The position numbers and the translations under genes are program-made. A DNA stretch of 64,000 bases from Pedobacter endophyticus (GTDB lineage Bacteria; Bacteroidota; Bacteroidia; Sphingobacteriales; Sphingobacteriaceae): positions 5,208,001-5,272,000 of the forward strand of contig NZ_CP064939.1 in the NCBI RefSeq assembly GCF_015679185.1, written 5' to 3'. The notes beneath the pieces are model-generated. The model saw only the letters and a list, made by a program, of their open reading frames with translations. It was not told the DNA's origin and made no database searches. This document shows positions 43,074 to 53,004 of the stretch, piece after piece (position 1 is the first letter of the stretch; each line of letters starts with the position of its first letter).

Positions 43074-45485
43074 ATGAATACCAACGTAATAAAAATACAT
43101 AAAAATGAATGTATAGGTTGCCAGGTAGAATCATCACTATCTTTTCGCCCCCTTGTGGAGTATTTAAAAGATAGATTGAAAACCGAGAAGTCAGTAAAAT
43201 CAGAATTCTACAGGTTTTTACTTCAAAAAATTGAAAAAGATGAAATGCTTCTGAACAGCATCAGTGCAGAGGAATTATCGAAATACAAAGATACCTTAGA
43301 ATTAATTTTTACGATACTTACGCCGCTAATGGGCGATGAGGAAGATTTGTTCTGGGCGTTAAGTACACCAATTCCTGATGAGATCTTTTTCAGTACAAAT
43401 GCGTTCTATAAATTCTTCAAAGATCACGACCCTAAAAACAAGGTAAATAAAGATGGTGAGCCCGTTGAGAAAAAACAGCTCAAATTTATTTACAACATCA
43501 TTTTAGATCGGTTCTATAATTTTACTTCCGTTTTAAGAAACGAAATTATTTATGGTCACATCAACGAAGAAAACAAGTTAACCCAATACTACAATATTCA
43601 AACCGATACCAGGTTTGTTAACATTAAGCATAAGGGAGATTTGCCCGAAATCAACTTTGAGGAGCTTGGGCGATATTTTCAAGACGATAACGAGTTAGAG
43701 TACCTTATAGATAACCTTCCCTTAAATAATTTTTGCTTCGAAGGCTTCAGTATTATATCCATTACCGATGTTACACTGCAACATTCTATCGACGGAATCC
43801 GCGATGCGTTAGTTAACCACAACTATCAATCTGAGGCTTATACACATGTTATACAGGCTTTAAAAAGCCTCAGCGGCGATGGCAATCTGCAGTTTGGCTT
43901 AATGCCTTTTTTAACCGTAAATGATAAACTTGTTTTCGATAATCAGGAGTTTTCGCAAAGCATGCTCATCAATTCGGCAAAAGCGTCAAACTTAGAAGAA
44001 GAAGTTTTTTACTCGCTCGTTGATAAATACAAGGAGAATCCGAGGGCAATTTTTGTAAGCTCCATTAACGATGATCAGATTTCAAAGGATCCTTTTTTAA
44101 GGGTGTTGAAAGCCGCCGGTGTTTGCTCATATTCGGTTTTACCCGTTTATTACAACATGCAATTGGCGGGCGTGCTGGAAGTGTATTCCGATCATGAAGT
44201 GGTAGTCGATGATAAACTATTGTCGCGGTTGCGTCCAGCAATGCCCCTAATTGGCCAGCTCTTCCAGTACAGCATTGAAGAGTTCGACGCGAAGATGGAC
44301 GAGGTTTTAATGGATAAATTTACTGCCTTGCAACCTTCTGTTCAGTGGAAGTTTAACGAGGCTGTTTGGCATTTCCTGCAACAGAAAAACAACAACAGTA
44401 AAATTAAGGAAATTGAAACGGTAACATTCAGGCACATGTATCCGCTGTTCGGGGCTATCGACATTCGCAACTCTACAACTGAGCGCAATAAAGCCTTAAA
44501 AGAGGATTTAAACGTGTTGTTAAATAGCCTGATTACTGCATTAACGGCGATTAGAAAAACGGTTACTTTGGAGCTTACGGATAAATTGCTTTTTAACTGC
44601 AAAGACTGGATTGAACGAATCGGTAGTTTCGCATCCTCCAATGAGGAGAATCAGTTAAATGAGTTTTTAGAACTGGAAGTGTATCCGTTTCTGTCTATTA
44701 TAAAGGGCAATTACCCTGAAACCGGAGAAATTGTTAATCAGTATTTTGAGGTAATTGTGCCCGAAACTGGAGCTGCATTTGCAAATAGAAGGCAGCTGGA
44801 AATTTCAATGCAGTTGATTAATACCGAGGTAAGCCAGTATCTCGAAAAATCGCAGTCGAACCTGCAGGCTTCTTATCCTTGCTATTTTGCAAAATTCAGA
44901 ACCGATGGCGTCGAGTACGATATTTATATTGGGCAAGAGATTGCACCTGAGAAACCGTTCGATTTATTGTACTTAAAGAATATCCGTTTATGGCAATTAA
45001 CATCCATGGTGGATATTGCTCGTTTATCTAAGAGTCTTATTGGCGAGATGCCGCGTCCGCTGGAGACCACCCAATTGATTTTTATTCACTCTAATGCTAT
45101 CGACATCAGTTTTAGAAACGACGAACGCAGGTTTGATGTAGAAGGCGCCTATAACATCAGGTACGAAGTGGTGAAAAAACGTATTGACAAAGTTTTGATT
45201 AAGGGAACCAGCGAACGCTTAACGCAACCGCACAAAATTGCAATGGTTTATTTCAATCCTGATGAAGCTAAAGAATACCTTGAATATATCAAATATATGC
45301 AGGTTCAGGGCTACTTGAGCGATGATTTGGAACATCTTGAACTTGATGAGCTCCAAGGCGTTTCGGGGCTCAAAGCCTTGCGTGTTGGCGTAAAGTATGT
45401 TGATGGTAAAGAATCGGCAAAGAAATTAGAGCCAAAGGAGCTAAAATCTATCGAAAAGGAAATTGCTAAAATGCTGCAGAGTTAA
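43074..45485 (+). CDS. Large cytosolic protein, probable GAF-domain, unknown function
   Basis: An 803-residue soluble protein with no signal peptide or membrane helix. Residues about 330-400 (RAIFVSSINDDQISKDPFLRVLKAAGVCSYSVLPVYY...LAGVLEVYSDHE) look like a GAF sensor fold, with the ILPVY-LAGVLEVYS core strands. The N-terminus has a Cys-x2-Cys (ECIGCQ). The remaining helical parts (420-560) and the C-terminal 620-790 segment, which has alternating strands (TTQLIFIHSNAIDISFRNDERRF), have no family I can name. It has its own promoter and terminator, so it acts as a single-gene unit. Possibly a regulator or scaffold; conserved in related genera is only a guess. Confidence 0.75.
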   Translation: MNTNVIKIHKNECIGCQVESSLSFRPLVEYLKDRLKTEKSVKSEFYRFLLQKIEKDEMLLNSISAEELSKYKDTLELIFTILTPLMGDEEDLFWALSTPIPDEIFFSTNAFYKFFKDHDPKNKVNKDGEPVEKKQLKFIYNIILDRFYNFTSVLRNEIIYGHINEENKLTQYYNIQTDTRFVNIKHKGDLPEINFEELGRYFQDDNELEYLIDNLPLNNFCFEGFSIISITDVTLQHSIDGIRDALVNHNYQSEAYTHVIQALKSLSGDGNLQFGLMPFLTVNDKLVFDNQEFSQSMLINSAKASNLEEEVFYSLVDKYKENPRAIFVSSINDDQISKDPFLRVLKAAGVCSYSVLPVYYNMQLAGVLEVYSDHEVVVDDKLLSRLRPAMPLIGQLFQYSIEEFDAKMDEVLMDKFTALQPSVQWKFNEAVWHFLQQKNNNSKIKEIETVTFRHMYPLFGAIDIRNSTTERNKALKEDLNVLLNSLITALTAIRKTVTLELTDKLLFNCKDWIERIGSFASSNEENQLNEFLELEVYPFLSIIKGNYPETGEIVNQYFEVIVPETGAAFANRRQLEISMQLINTEVSQYLEKSQSNLQASYPCYFAKFRTDGVEYDIYIGQEIAPEKPFDLLYLKNIRLWQLTSMVDIARLSKSLIGEMPRPLETTQLIFIHSNAIDISFRNDERRFDVEGAYNIRYEVVKKRIDKVLIKGTSERLTQPHKIAMVYFNPDEAKEYLEYIKYMQVQGYLSDDLEHLELDELQGVSGLKALRVGVKYVDGKESAKKLEPKELKSIEKEIAKMLQS

Positions 45486-45505
45486 TCTGCCTCATTGCAA
45501 CGTAC

Positions 45506-45541
45506 AAAGCCTGTTGAATAACAAATTCAACAGGCTTTTTT
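45506..45541 (+). terminator. Intrinsic terminator of the GAF-like gene
   Basis: AAAGCCTGTTGAAT, four-base loop, then AATTCAACAGGCTTTTTT: a long GC-containing stem plus T-run, 20 nt after the stop. Confidence 0.92.
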
Positions 45542-45623
45542 GTGTGATTTAAGAATATAGATTTTCAAAAACATCAACAGCATTGAAGTTAAACTTTGCT
45601 GTCATCCTGAGGGGGAATTTTTC

Positions 45624-46320
45624 AGGAATAAAATCAATATAAGTGACGTAAATTATTCTTGCCGTCATTCCCGCGCAGGCGGGAATCTTAAAGCGTTGCG
45701 CTACTTTTTTTGCATTAAGATTCCCAGTCAAGCTGGTAATGACGACCGTTCATGTCGTATCTTATAAAACAGCATATTACTCAATCACGTCAATGGTAGG
45801 GGTGATTATTGGAATAAAATCAATATAAGTGACGTAAATTATTCTTGCCGTCATTCCCGCGCAGGCGGGAATCCTAAAGCGTTGCGCTACTTTTTTTGCA
45901 TTAAGATTCCCAGTCAAGCTGGTAATGACGACCGTTCATGTCGTATCTTATAAAACAGCATATTACTCAATCACGTAAATGGTAGGGGTAATTATTGGAA
46001 TAAAATCAATATAAGTGACGTAAATTATTCTTGCCGTCATTCCCGCGCAGGCGGGAATCCTAAAGCGTTGCGCTACTTTTTTTTGCATTAAGATTCCCAG
46101 TCAAGCTGGGAATGACGACCGTTCATGTCGTATCTTATAAAACAGCATATTACTCAATCACGTCAATGGTAGGGGTAATTATTGGAATAAAATCAATATA
46201 AGTGACGTAAATTATTCTTGCCGTCATTCCCGCGCAGGCGGGAATCCTAAAGCGTTGCGCTACTTTTTTGCATTAAGATTCCCAGTCAAGCTGGGAATGA
46301 CGACCGTTCATGTAGGAGCT
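45624..46320. repeat. ~187-bp tandem repeat, nearly four copies
   Basis: Unit starts (GGAATAAAATCAATATAAGTG) lie near 45625, 45811, 45997 and 46184, a period of 186-187 bp. Each unit has the hairpin TTCCCGCGCAGGCGGGAA, the pair AGATTCCCAGTCAAGCTGG...AATGACG, and the CACGTCAATGG ... AGTGACGTAA pair. Copies differ by a few bases, so duplication is recent. From 46321 to 46470 comes another dispersed element (GATTCTTCGTGCCTCAGAATG near 46460), also found at 58080-58105. The rest of the gap up to 46576 holds nothing else. Confidence 0.92.
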
Positions 46321-46576
46321 ATAAACAGGAGGTTGCAGAAAACGTTAATGGTAGGCACGAAGTAAATCCCCAGGCGATGGAATGCGAGCTCCAATAAAGC
46401 ACAAGCCCAAATGGGGATGTGAGCGGATAAATAAAGTAGTGCTGGTAGCGAACAGATTCTTCGTGCCTCAGAATGCCAAAAAAACTAGATTGCTGTGTCT
46501 GGCAAAATAACGCCGATGCTGAACTGAAGTTTGGCTACTACAAAAGTATTAATCGCGATACCTAACAGTTTTTAGT

Positions 46577-46807
46577 TTACTTTGGCGCCGAATAAAAAAC
46601 CTCAAGATTGACACACATATACCCGAGTTTTTTAAATAACGAAACGATATGATCATTGAAATTACTGGTCGATTCTACACGGAGAATCCGGTCGCAATCA
46701 GCAAGGTCTACGTTCCAGTTAATCTCTGGCAACTTGTTGTTTAAGGTATTTGCGATACTCAATAACTCATCCTCATCGCCAATATTTGTTTTAAAAATAG
46801 AGATCAT
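46577..46807 (-). CDS. Small conserved-type hypothetical protein
   Basis: A 76-residue cytosolic protein: MISIFKTNIGDEDELLSIANTL, then WNVDLADCDRILRVESTSN. The compact alternating strand-helix pattern (ferredoxin-like, beta-alpha-beta-beta) resembles small proteins of Bacteroidota with a DCDRILRI core, of unknown function, which I have only seen as hypothetical. There is no signal peptide. It reads the same way as ackA but is separated by 120 bp on the downstream side. Confidence 0.65.
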   Translation of the reverse strand: MISIFKTNIGDEDELLSIANTLNNKLPEINWNVDLADCDRILRVESTSNFNDHIVSLFKKLGYMCVNLEVFYSAPK

Positions 46808-46927
46808 AAATTTATGGTTTGTTATTGGAGACGATCAACCACAAGAATTACTTTAAATTTTTTGAATTATTTTCAAGTGAATCGTTAAGTAATTGAAAAA
46901 TGATGTTTATGCGTCAGATAACCAGCA

Positions 46928-48124
46928 TTAACCTTGCATGGCATAACATTGAAGCGCAATTTCGTACTCTTCATTTGTCGGGATGACCAAAATTCTTGTT
47001 TTGGCATCATCAGCACTTACATCCATAATGCCGCCAGTGTAGCTTGAGTTTTTATCAGCATTTAAGCTGAGGCCAAGATAATCGAGTTCGCTGCAAACTG
47101 CCGCCCGCATTGCAGAATCGTTTTCGCCCACACCGGCAGTGAAAATGATGGCATCAATGCCATTTAATATTGCGGCGTACGCTCCTATAAATTTTTTAAT
47201 TCGGTACGCATAAAGTGTCAGCGCTAAAATAGCTTCGTCGTTTCCATCCGATGCGAGCTTTCTAATATCTCGCATATCGCTTGATCCGCCAACACCCAAA
47301 AGCCCCGATTGTTTATTAAAAAGCGTGCTCAGTTGCGAAAGGGAATAGCCCGCATGTTCAATCAGGTGAAAAATTACTGAGGGGTCAATGTCGCCCGATC
47401 GTGTGCCCATTACCAGGCCACTTAAAGGCCCAAAGCCCATACTCGTATCAATTGATCTTCCATTTTTAATCGCAGTAATGCTGCAACCATTACCCAGATG
47501 GATGCTGATGAGTTTCGATTGCTTTTTATTTAGCCATTTTATTGCCTGCTCACTAACGTATTTGTGGCTCGTACCATGAAACCCATAAACCCGAATGCCA
47601 TCTTGGCGATAATATTGATCGGGAATGGCGTATCGGAAGGCTTCAACAGGAATAGTTTGGTGAAAGGCGGTGTCAAAAACAGCAATTTGTTTACTGTTCG
47701 GAAAGGTTTTTTCGGCCACCTCAATGCAGTTTAAGTTGACGGGATTGTGCAACGGAGCGAGTGAAAAAAGTTTCTTTATCTGCGCCTTAACATCTGCGGT
47801 AATTAGCGTGGGGCCAGTAAAATGCTCGCCACCATGCACCACGCGATGGCCAACTGCGGCGATATCATCGGGACTATCGATAACAGCGTCTTTACCATCG
47901 ATAAGCATGAACAGAACTTGCCTTAATCCCTCAGCATGATCGGAAATGGAACCAGACTTCTCCGTTACCGATTTTTCGCCGCCTTTAAAAGAAGTATGTT
48001 TGATGAAAGCGCCCTCAATACCGATTCGCTCTACCAAACCGCTACAAATAGGCGATTGGTTGGGCATTTTAAAAAGCTGGTATTTTAGAGAACTACTTCC
48101 AGAATTGATTACGAGAATATTCAT
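46928..48124 (-). CDS. ackA: Acetate kinase
   Basis: A 398-residue enzyme converting acetyl phosphate and ADP to acetate and ATP. Family signatures: NILVINSGSSSLKYQLFKM at the start, FDTAFHQTIP near residue 145, and VYGFHGTSHKYVSEQA near 175, plus LISIHLGNGCSITAIKNGRSIDTSMGF near 205 and the phosphate-binding GVGENDSAMR near 320. Length is typical. It begins 3 nt after the phosphotransacetylase stop (48128), so the two form a pta-ackA operon, which makes ATP from acetyl-CoA in overflow or fermentative metabolism. Confidence 0.97.
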   Translation of the reverse strand: MNILVINSGSSSLKYQLFKMPNQSPICSGLVERIGIEGAFIKHTSFKGGEKSVTEKSGSISDHAEGLRQVLFMLIDGKDAVIDSPDDIAAVGHRVVHGGEHFTGPTLITADVKAQIKKLFSLAPLHNPVNLNCIEVAEKTFPNSKQIAVFDTAFHQTIPVEAFRYAIPDQYYRQDGIRVYGFHGTSHKYVSEQAIKWLNKKQSKLISIHLGNGCSITAIKNGRSIDTSMGFGPLSGLVMGTRSGDIDPSVIFHLIEHAGYSLSQLSTLFNKQSGLLGVGGSSDMRDIRKLASDGNDEAILALTLYAYRIKKFIGAYAAILNGIDAIIFTAGVGENDSAMRAAVCSELDYLGLSLNADKNSSYTGGIMDVSADDAKTRILVIPTNEEYEIALQCYAMQG

Positions 48125-48127
48125 TAG

Positions 48128-50215
48128 CTAAATTTCTTGACATTGGATGGCTGTAATTACAACCGTATTAAAGATATCATCAACAGTACAACCCCGGCTC
48201 AGGTCGTTTATCGGCTTGTTCAGCCCCTGTAACATTGGGCCGATGGCCAAAGCTCCCGTTTCTCGTTGTACGGCTTTATACGTATTGTTTCCTGTGTTGA
48301 GATCGGGGAAAATCAGTACGCTGGCACGCCCGGCAACTTCTGAATTTGGCAGTTTTTGTCGGCCCACAACAGGGTCAACCGCCGCATCGTATTGAATTGG
48401 CCCTTCAATTTTGAGTTCGGGAAACCGTTGGCGAACAATTGCCGTGGCCTCTCTTACCCGTTCTACATCTTCTCCTTCGCCTGAAGTGCCGGATGAGTAC
48501 GAAAGCATGGCAATACGCGGTTCAATACCAAACCTTGCGCTGCTTTCGGCCGATGAAATTGCAATTTCTGCCAACTGCTGGGCAGTAGGGTTGGGGTTAA
48601 CGGCACAATCGCCAAAAATGGCCACACGTTCTGGCAGGCACATAAAAAATATCGACGAAACGACCGAAACGCCGGGCTTGGTTTTTACAAACTGCAGTGC
48701 TGGCCTAATGGTATGTTGGGTGGTATGAACGGCACCAGAAACCATTCCGTCGGCATCGCCTTTATACACCATCATGGTGCCGAAATACGACACGTCAGTC
48801 ATCATATCCCGGGCCATTTCCATGTTTACGTTTTTAGCTTTTCGGAGTTCGTAAAGTTCCTCAACGTAATTATCGTAATGTTGTGAATGTGTGGGATTAA
48901 GGATCTGAATCGCGTCAAGATCGAGGTTTAGGCCCAAGCGTTTAATGGAATTGCCAATCTCAACCGGATCGCCCAGCAGCGTAATGTCCACAATATCCTG
49001 AGCGATGAGTTTTTCGGTAGCCTTTAAAATCCGGTCGTCGTTTCCCTCGGGCAAAACAATGTGCTTTTTCTCCCGCCTGGCCCACTTAACCAGTTGGTAT
49101 TGAAACATGTGTGGTGTAATGCCCTGATAACTAAAGGTGATAATTTTATCGTCGAGTGCTTTAATATCAACATGACGCTCAAAAATATCGATGGCAAGTT
49201 CAATTTTCTTCTTGTTATCGATGGTAATTTTCGAGTGGATGGCGCCAATTGTTGTCGTTGTTTCGAAAGTGCCTTTTTTTACCGATATAATGGGGATAAT
49301 TGTTTGCAAGCCCTCTATCAGCCTGATCATTGGTTCGTCGGGTAAACTTCCGGCGGTGAGTACAATGCCGGCAATTTTAGGGTAATTGGCCGAAAGGTTG
49401 GCTTGCAGCGAACCAATAATGATGTCGCCACGATCGCCAGGCGTAACAATAAGCAGGTTATCTTTAATGTGCCGCAAAAAGTTGGGCAACATCATCGCAC
49501 CGGTTACAAAGTTATCCACCTGGTTATCCATTAGGTCGGCGCCAAATAACACGTCGGCTTCTAATGCCGCGGTAATTTCTTTCATTGTGGGGCTTTGCAG
49601 ACCGGTTTCTATGGGTATTACGGCAATCAAAAGCTCAGGCGGCAGTTGGTTGCTTAGTGCTTGCTTAATCCGCTCCGCTTCTTCGGGGTTAACCATATTG
49701 GCCACAACACCAAGTACCTGCACATCCCTCAACAAAAAGTTGCGGTAAATGTTAATGGCCGATTTAAAAAGCTGACTAGCAGTTTTATTCTTTCCGGAAA
49801 CCACGATAAGAACAGGGGCGCCGAGGTTTTTGGCCATTAAAGCATTCGATTCAAACTCAAACGCACTTCCCTCGCCTAAAAAATCGCTGCCCTCAATTAC
49901 TGTAAAATCATAGTTATCTTCAAGTTTCTTGTACTTGCTTATAATGGTGTTAATTATGGCGCCGCTATCTTCAGCATGGTGCAACATATCCTGCCGCGTA
50001 AACGCAAAGGCATCCTGATAGGGTACGGGCAACGAGAAATAATCGAGCATCGCTTTTACATGCTCATCTTCCATATTAGGGTCTTCCTGCGCAATAATCG
50101 GCTTAAAATAACCCACCTTTTTTGTTTTGGCCAGCAACATGTTAATCATGCCGAAGGCGATAACTGATTTTCCGGTGTAAGGTTCTGCGGAAGCAATAAA
50201 GATGTTTTTAGTCAT
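48128..50215 (-). CDS. pta: Phosphate acetyltransferase
   Basis: A 695-residue long-form enzyme turning acetyl-CoA and phosphate into acetyl phosphate. I use ATG 50215 (TKNIFIASAEPYTGKS); the frame to 50296 adds 27 unlikely residues. Residues 1-220 are a BioD-like P-loop domain (AEPYTGKS) of regulatory nature, followed by a DRTGG domain (GDRGDIIIGSLQANL near 260), and the catalytic C-terminal 330 residues with HIVLPEGNDDRIL and the end of the active-site segment (YDAAVDPVVGRQK). It leads the ackA operon. Promoter not found; the 315-bp gap upstream to the next gene holds no other feature. Confidence 0.95.
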   Translation of the reverse strand: MTKNIFIASAEPYTGKSVIAFGMINMLLAKTKKVGYFKPIIAQEDPNMEDEHVKAMLDYFSLPVPYQDAFAFTRQDMLHHAEDSGAIINTIISKYKKLEDNYDFTVIEGSDFLGEGSAFEFESNALMAKNLGAPVLIVVSGKNKTASQLFKSAINIYRNFLLRDVQVLGVVANMVNPEEAERIKQALSNQLPPELLIAVIPIETGLQSPTMKEITAALEADVLFGADLMDNQVDNFVTGAMMLPNFLRHIKDNLLIVTPGDRGDIIIGSLQANLSANYPKIAGIVLTAGSLPDEPMIRLIEGLQTIIPIISVKKGTFETTTTIGAIHSKITIDNKKKIELAIDIFERHVDIKALDDKIITFSYQGITPHMFQYQLVKWARREKKHIVLPEGNDDRILKATEKLIAQDIVDITLLGDPVEIGNSIKRLGLNLDLDAIQILNPTHSQHYDNYVEELYELRKAKNVNMEMARDMMTDVSYFGTMMVYKGDADGMVSGAVHTTQHTIRPALQFVKTKPGVSVVSSIFFMCLPERVAIFGDCAVNPNPTAQQLAEIAISSAESSARFGIEPRIAMLSYSSGTSGEGEDVERVREATAIVRQRFPELKIEGPIQYDAAVDPVVGRQKLPNSEVAGRASVLIFPDLNTGNNTYKAVQRETGALAIGPMLQGLNKPINDLSRGCTVDDIFNTVVITAIQCQEI

Positions 50216-50530
50216 AGATAGGATAATGAGATATGAATAACCAACATCGACGAAGATAGTTGTAAAAAAATGAATTAAGCTAAAAAGTGATGTCAATCAT
50301 TCGCTTTTTTATTCAAAATCTCGTCTAAATTAGCCTTTCTATCCGTTGAAAATGGCTTTGCCGTGATGGTGGCAAATAAAAAACGATTTTTTCTTGCTAG
50401 CCGTCAAATAATTACCTTTTTGAAGCTATAAATTGTCGTTTTCCGTTTTGACTAAATGTTATTCTGTTCTATTTTAGTAGGCATGATCAGCGCCATGCTG
50501 ATATAAAGGATTAACCAAACAGATTTTACA
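50216..50530. other. Divergent gap upstream of pta
   Basis: No gene, repeat array or clear promoter. The sequence is AT-rich. It separates the minus-strand pta-ackA operon from a plus-strand hypothetical gene. Confidence 0.5.
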
Positions 50531-51166
50531 GTGCAACTTGATATATTTTCTCTGCAGGAAGATAGGGTAGGCGAAAGCAGAGATTTTAATTCGTGCTTAA
50601 TTAATGCGGCTCAATACATCATGGCGATGTGTTTTGTTGATGAATTTGAGCTGGTAAACGTAGGTTTGACGGAAAACACGGGCTTGAAGATCGTCAGAAG
50701 TAGTAAAAAAGCGCTGTCTCCTCCAATCTACGATCACCTGGCGCTTGTAAATATTGCTGGAATCTGCTGCCTGACCATCGAAACGTTTGGTGCTGAAAGG
50801 GTGGCCGCCGAAATGCATACATTTCCCGAAGATGCATCGAACATGTCGCTCGCCGTAAATGAAGATGCTTACCTTGCGTTCAAAAGAAATCTTCGGCCTG
50901 TGGCCCGGGCTTTTCTCTTAAACCCGCTGCAAGTTGAATGGAGTACCATTTTAAAAGCTTTCGAGTTCTTTTTATTAACTGAGGTTGATCAGGCCGTTTG
51001 CTTTCTGTCGTCAGTTTTTCAATCTCATCAGAACGATCTGATTTCCCATGAGGGAATTTTTGATCAACTCGTGTTTCAAGATTTTTATGCTGGTTTAAGT
51101 GCTGCAATTTCGAGATTTAAAAGCGAGCGTTATCCCTTAACAAAATCTACGTTTCATATTAGTTAA
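50531..51166 (+). CDS. Hypothetical protein, unknown function
   Basis: A 211-residue soluble protein starting with GTG at 50531 (QLDIFSLQEDRVGESRDF); later ATG codons are too deep in the frame. There is no signal peptide or membrane helix. The sequence has mixed helices and strands without a motif that I recognise; one long hydrophobic stretch, IYDHLALVNIAGICCLTIETF, lies near residue 75. It is followed at once by the second 21-bp array. No recognised neighbour helps with function. Confidence 0.5.
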   Translation: MQLDIFSLQEDRVGESRDFNSCLINAAQYIMAMCFVDEFELVNVGLTENTGLKIVRSSKKALSPPIYDHLALVNIAGICCLTIETFGAERVAAEMHTFPEDASNMSLAVNEDAYLAFKRNLRPVARAFLLNPLQVEWSTILKAFEFFLLTEVDQAVCFLSSVFQSHQNDLISHEGIFDQLVFQDFYAGLSAAISRFKSERYPLTKSTFHIS

Positions 51167-51249
51167 GTTTTCTGAGAATTGTAAATTGTTAATGGTTTAG
51201 GGAGCGGTAGCTGGAAAATGGGGCTGCTGTCCGTTGTGCCAGTGCAACC

Positions 51250-51567
51250 AACTGGACTGCTAGTGTAACGAACTGGACTGCCAGTGCAACCAACTGGACT
51301 GCTAGTGTAACGAACTGGAATGCCAGTGCAACCAACTGGAAGGTTAGTGCAACGAACTGGACTGCCAGTGCAACCAACTGGAATGTTAGTGCAACCAACT
51401 GGAATGTTAGTGCAACCAACTGGAATGCCAGTGCAACCAACTGGAATGTTAGTGCAACCAACTGGACTGCTAGTGTAACGAACTGGAATGCCAGTGCAAC
51501 CAACTGGAATGTTAGTGTAACGAACTGGAATGTTTGTGCAACGAACTGGAATGCTAGTGCAACCAAC
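51250..51567. repeat. 21-bp tandem array, 15 units
   Basis: Fifteen head-to-tail 21-bp units from about 51250, with ragged copies at each end. On the plus strand a unit reads AACTGGAMTG, then a variable triplet, then GTGYAACS. On the minus strand that is RCAC, a variable triplet, CAKT, then CCAGTTSGTT. This matches the GCAC-N3-CATT plus 10-bp spacer plan of the array at 7549-7968, but with another spacer sequence and opposite orientation. A minus-strand open frame (51189-51566) encodes a heptad LVALxFQ and is probably a by-product of the period. From 51568 to 51784 two decayed CTATGTGCCTATGTGG motifs (near 51625 and 51690) occur and no gene. Confidence 0.93.
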
Positions 51568-51784
51568 CTGAGCGGTAGTTCAAAGGTTTAGCGAAGGCTA
51601 GGCGCATAAATACTGTGTTTTCTATGTGCCTATGTGGTAAAAAATCCCTCGATTAGTCTGGCCAGGTGAAACACCATGTTTTCCATGTGCCTATGTGGTG
51701 ACAAACCTTTAGCGGCTCATTTTAACAATTTCTCAAACTTATTCGGCACAAATTGTATTTAACTAATAATAAACAGCATAAAAT

Positions 51785-52555
51785 ATGAGTCGTTTTCAGG
51801 ATAAAGTTGCATTAGTTACAGGAAGCAGTCAGGGAATTGGCGCCGCTTGCGCTTTGCGGTTGGCAAAAGATGGTTGTGATATTATTTTAAATGGGCACAA
51901 GTTCGACGAACGGGGGCAGGAAGTAATTGATCAAATAGAAGCGCTAGGCAGAAAAGCCACATTTGTTACGGCGGATTTGAGTAAGGCCAAAGAAGCTATG
52001 CGGTTAATTGATGATGCGGTAGCTACTTATGGCCGCTTAGATATTTTGATCAATAATGCAGGAATTGAAAAAAACGCCAATTTTTGGGAAGTTACCGAAG
52101 AAGATTACGATTTGGTTATGGATACCAACTTGAAAGGCATTTTTTTTAGCACCCAATCATTTGTGAAATATTGCAGGCAAAAAAATGTGCCCGGGGTGGT
52201 CATTAATATGAGTTCTGTACACGAGGAAATCGTTTTCCCTCATTTTGCAGCTTACTGCGCAAGCAAAGGGGGGCTAAAAATGTTAACCCGCAATTTAGCC
52301 ACGGAGCTGGCTCCATTTAACATCAGGGTAAATAACGTGGCGCCCGGGGCAGTGTCAACACCCATTAATCAGGCGCTGTTGAGCAATAAGGAGCAATTGG
52401 AAAAAGTAATCCAGAATATTCCGCTGCGGCGCATGGGTAAGGTTGAAGATGTAGCTTCGGTAGTGGCTTTTTTAGCTTCTGATGAGGCCGCCTACGTTAC
52501 CGGATCTACTTACTTTGTTGATGGCGGATTAACTTATCATTACGAAGAACAGTAA
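51785..52555 (+). CDS. SDR-family oxidoreductase (glucose-1-dehydrogenase-like)
   Basis: A 256-residue NAD(P)-dependent short-chain dehydrogenase. The cofactor motif is VTGSSQGIGAACAL near residue 12, NNAGIE lies near residue 90, Ser near 143 and the catalytic Tyr-x3-Lys is in AAYCASKGGLKM near residue 156. The end (YVTGSTYFVDGGLTYHYEEQ) is the usual GlcDH-type C-terminus. Its promoter must lie in the 220 bp after the 21-bp array. The substrate is unknown; sugars or alcohols are common in this branch. Confidence 0.93.
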   Translation: MSRFQDKVALVTGSSQGIGAACALRLAKDGCDIILNGHKFDERGQEVIDQIEALGRKATFVTADLSKAKEAMRLIDDAVATYGRLDILINNAGIEKNANFWEVTEEDYDLVMDTNLKGIFFSTQSFVKYCRQKNVPGVVINMSSVHEEIVFPHFAAYCASKGGLKMLTRNLATELAPFNIRVNNVAPGAVSTPINQALLSNKEQLEKVIQNIPLRRMGKVEDVASVVAFLASDEAAYVTGSTYFVDGGLTYHYEEQ

Positions 52556-52666
52556 AAGGTAAAAGAGATCAGGCGGGAATCGTAAAGGTCGAGATCAATA
52601 CAAGGCACCCAATTTTGCGCATTAACATCCCCTACAAGCTAACAATGACATACATATGAAAGACCG

Positions 52667-52788
52667 TCATTGCGAGGCAGAGCCTGTCCCGACTTCTCGG
52701 GAAAGCAATCTCATTCCGAAAATCAGATTGCTTCGGCTCGCACAGGCCCGGCCTCGCTACAAAGTAGCCCCTTTGGGGCAATGACGAC
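52667..52788. repeat. Long REP-like hairpin
   Basis: GTCATTGCGAGGC pairs with the GCCTCGC...GCAATGAC end, and GGGAAAGCAATCT with AGATTGCTTCGG inside, a large imperfect inverted repeat of about 120 bp. The same CGTCATTGCGA / TCGGGATGTGGCAATC family recurs in the 63.3-64.0 kb array. The remainder of 52556-53004 carries small fragments of the same type and no gene. Confidence 0.75.
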
Positions 52789-53004
52789 TCGGTGGAGAAC
52801 TTGTCATCCCAACTCCTTGGTTGTTTCAAAATGAGCTGAGGACCCTTCTCGGATAATGCTAGAAATTTGTTGCCATTTGATTTTCTTAAATCATAAAACT
52901 ATGCCACCAAAAATGTGTCCACACAATAGGAGAATTAACTAACACCAGTGCAAAATAGGAAACAGATTCTTTCCCGAGAAGTCGGGAAATGACAAGCACC
53001 TTTC

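Noticed and set aside
51189..51566. 125-codon minus-strand open frame, heptad LVALxFQ
   Set aside because: Same reason as the first array: product of the 21-bp period, no recognisable fold, no start context.
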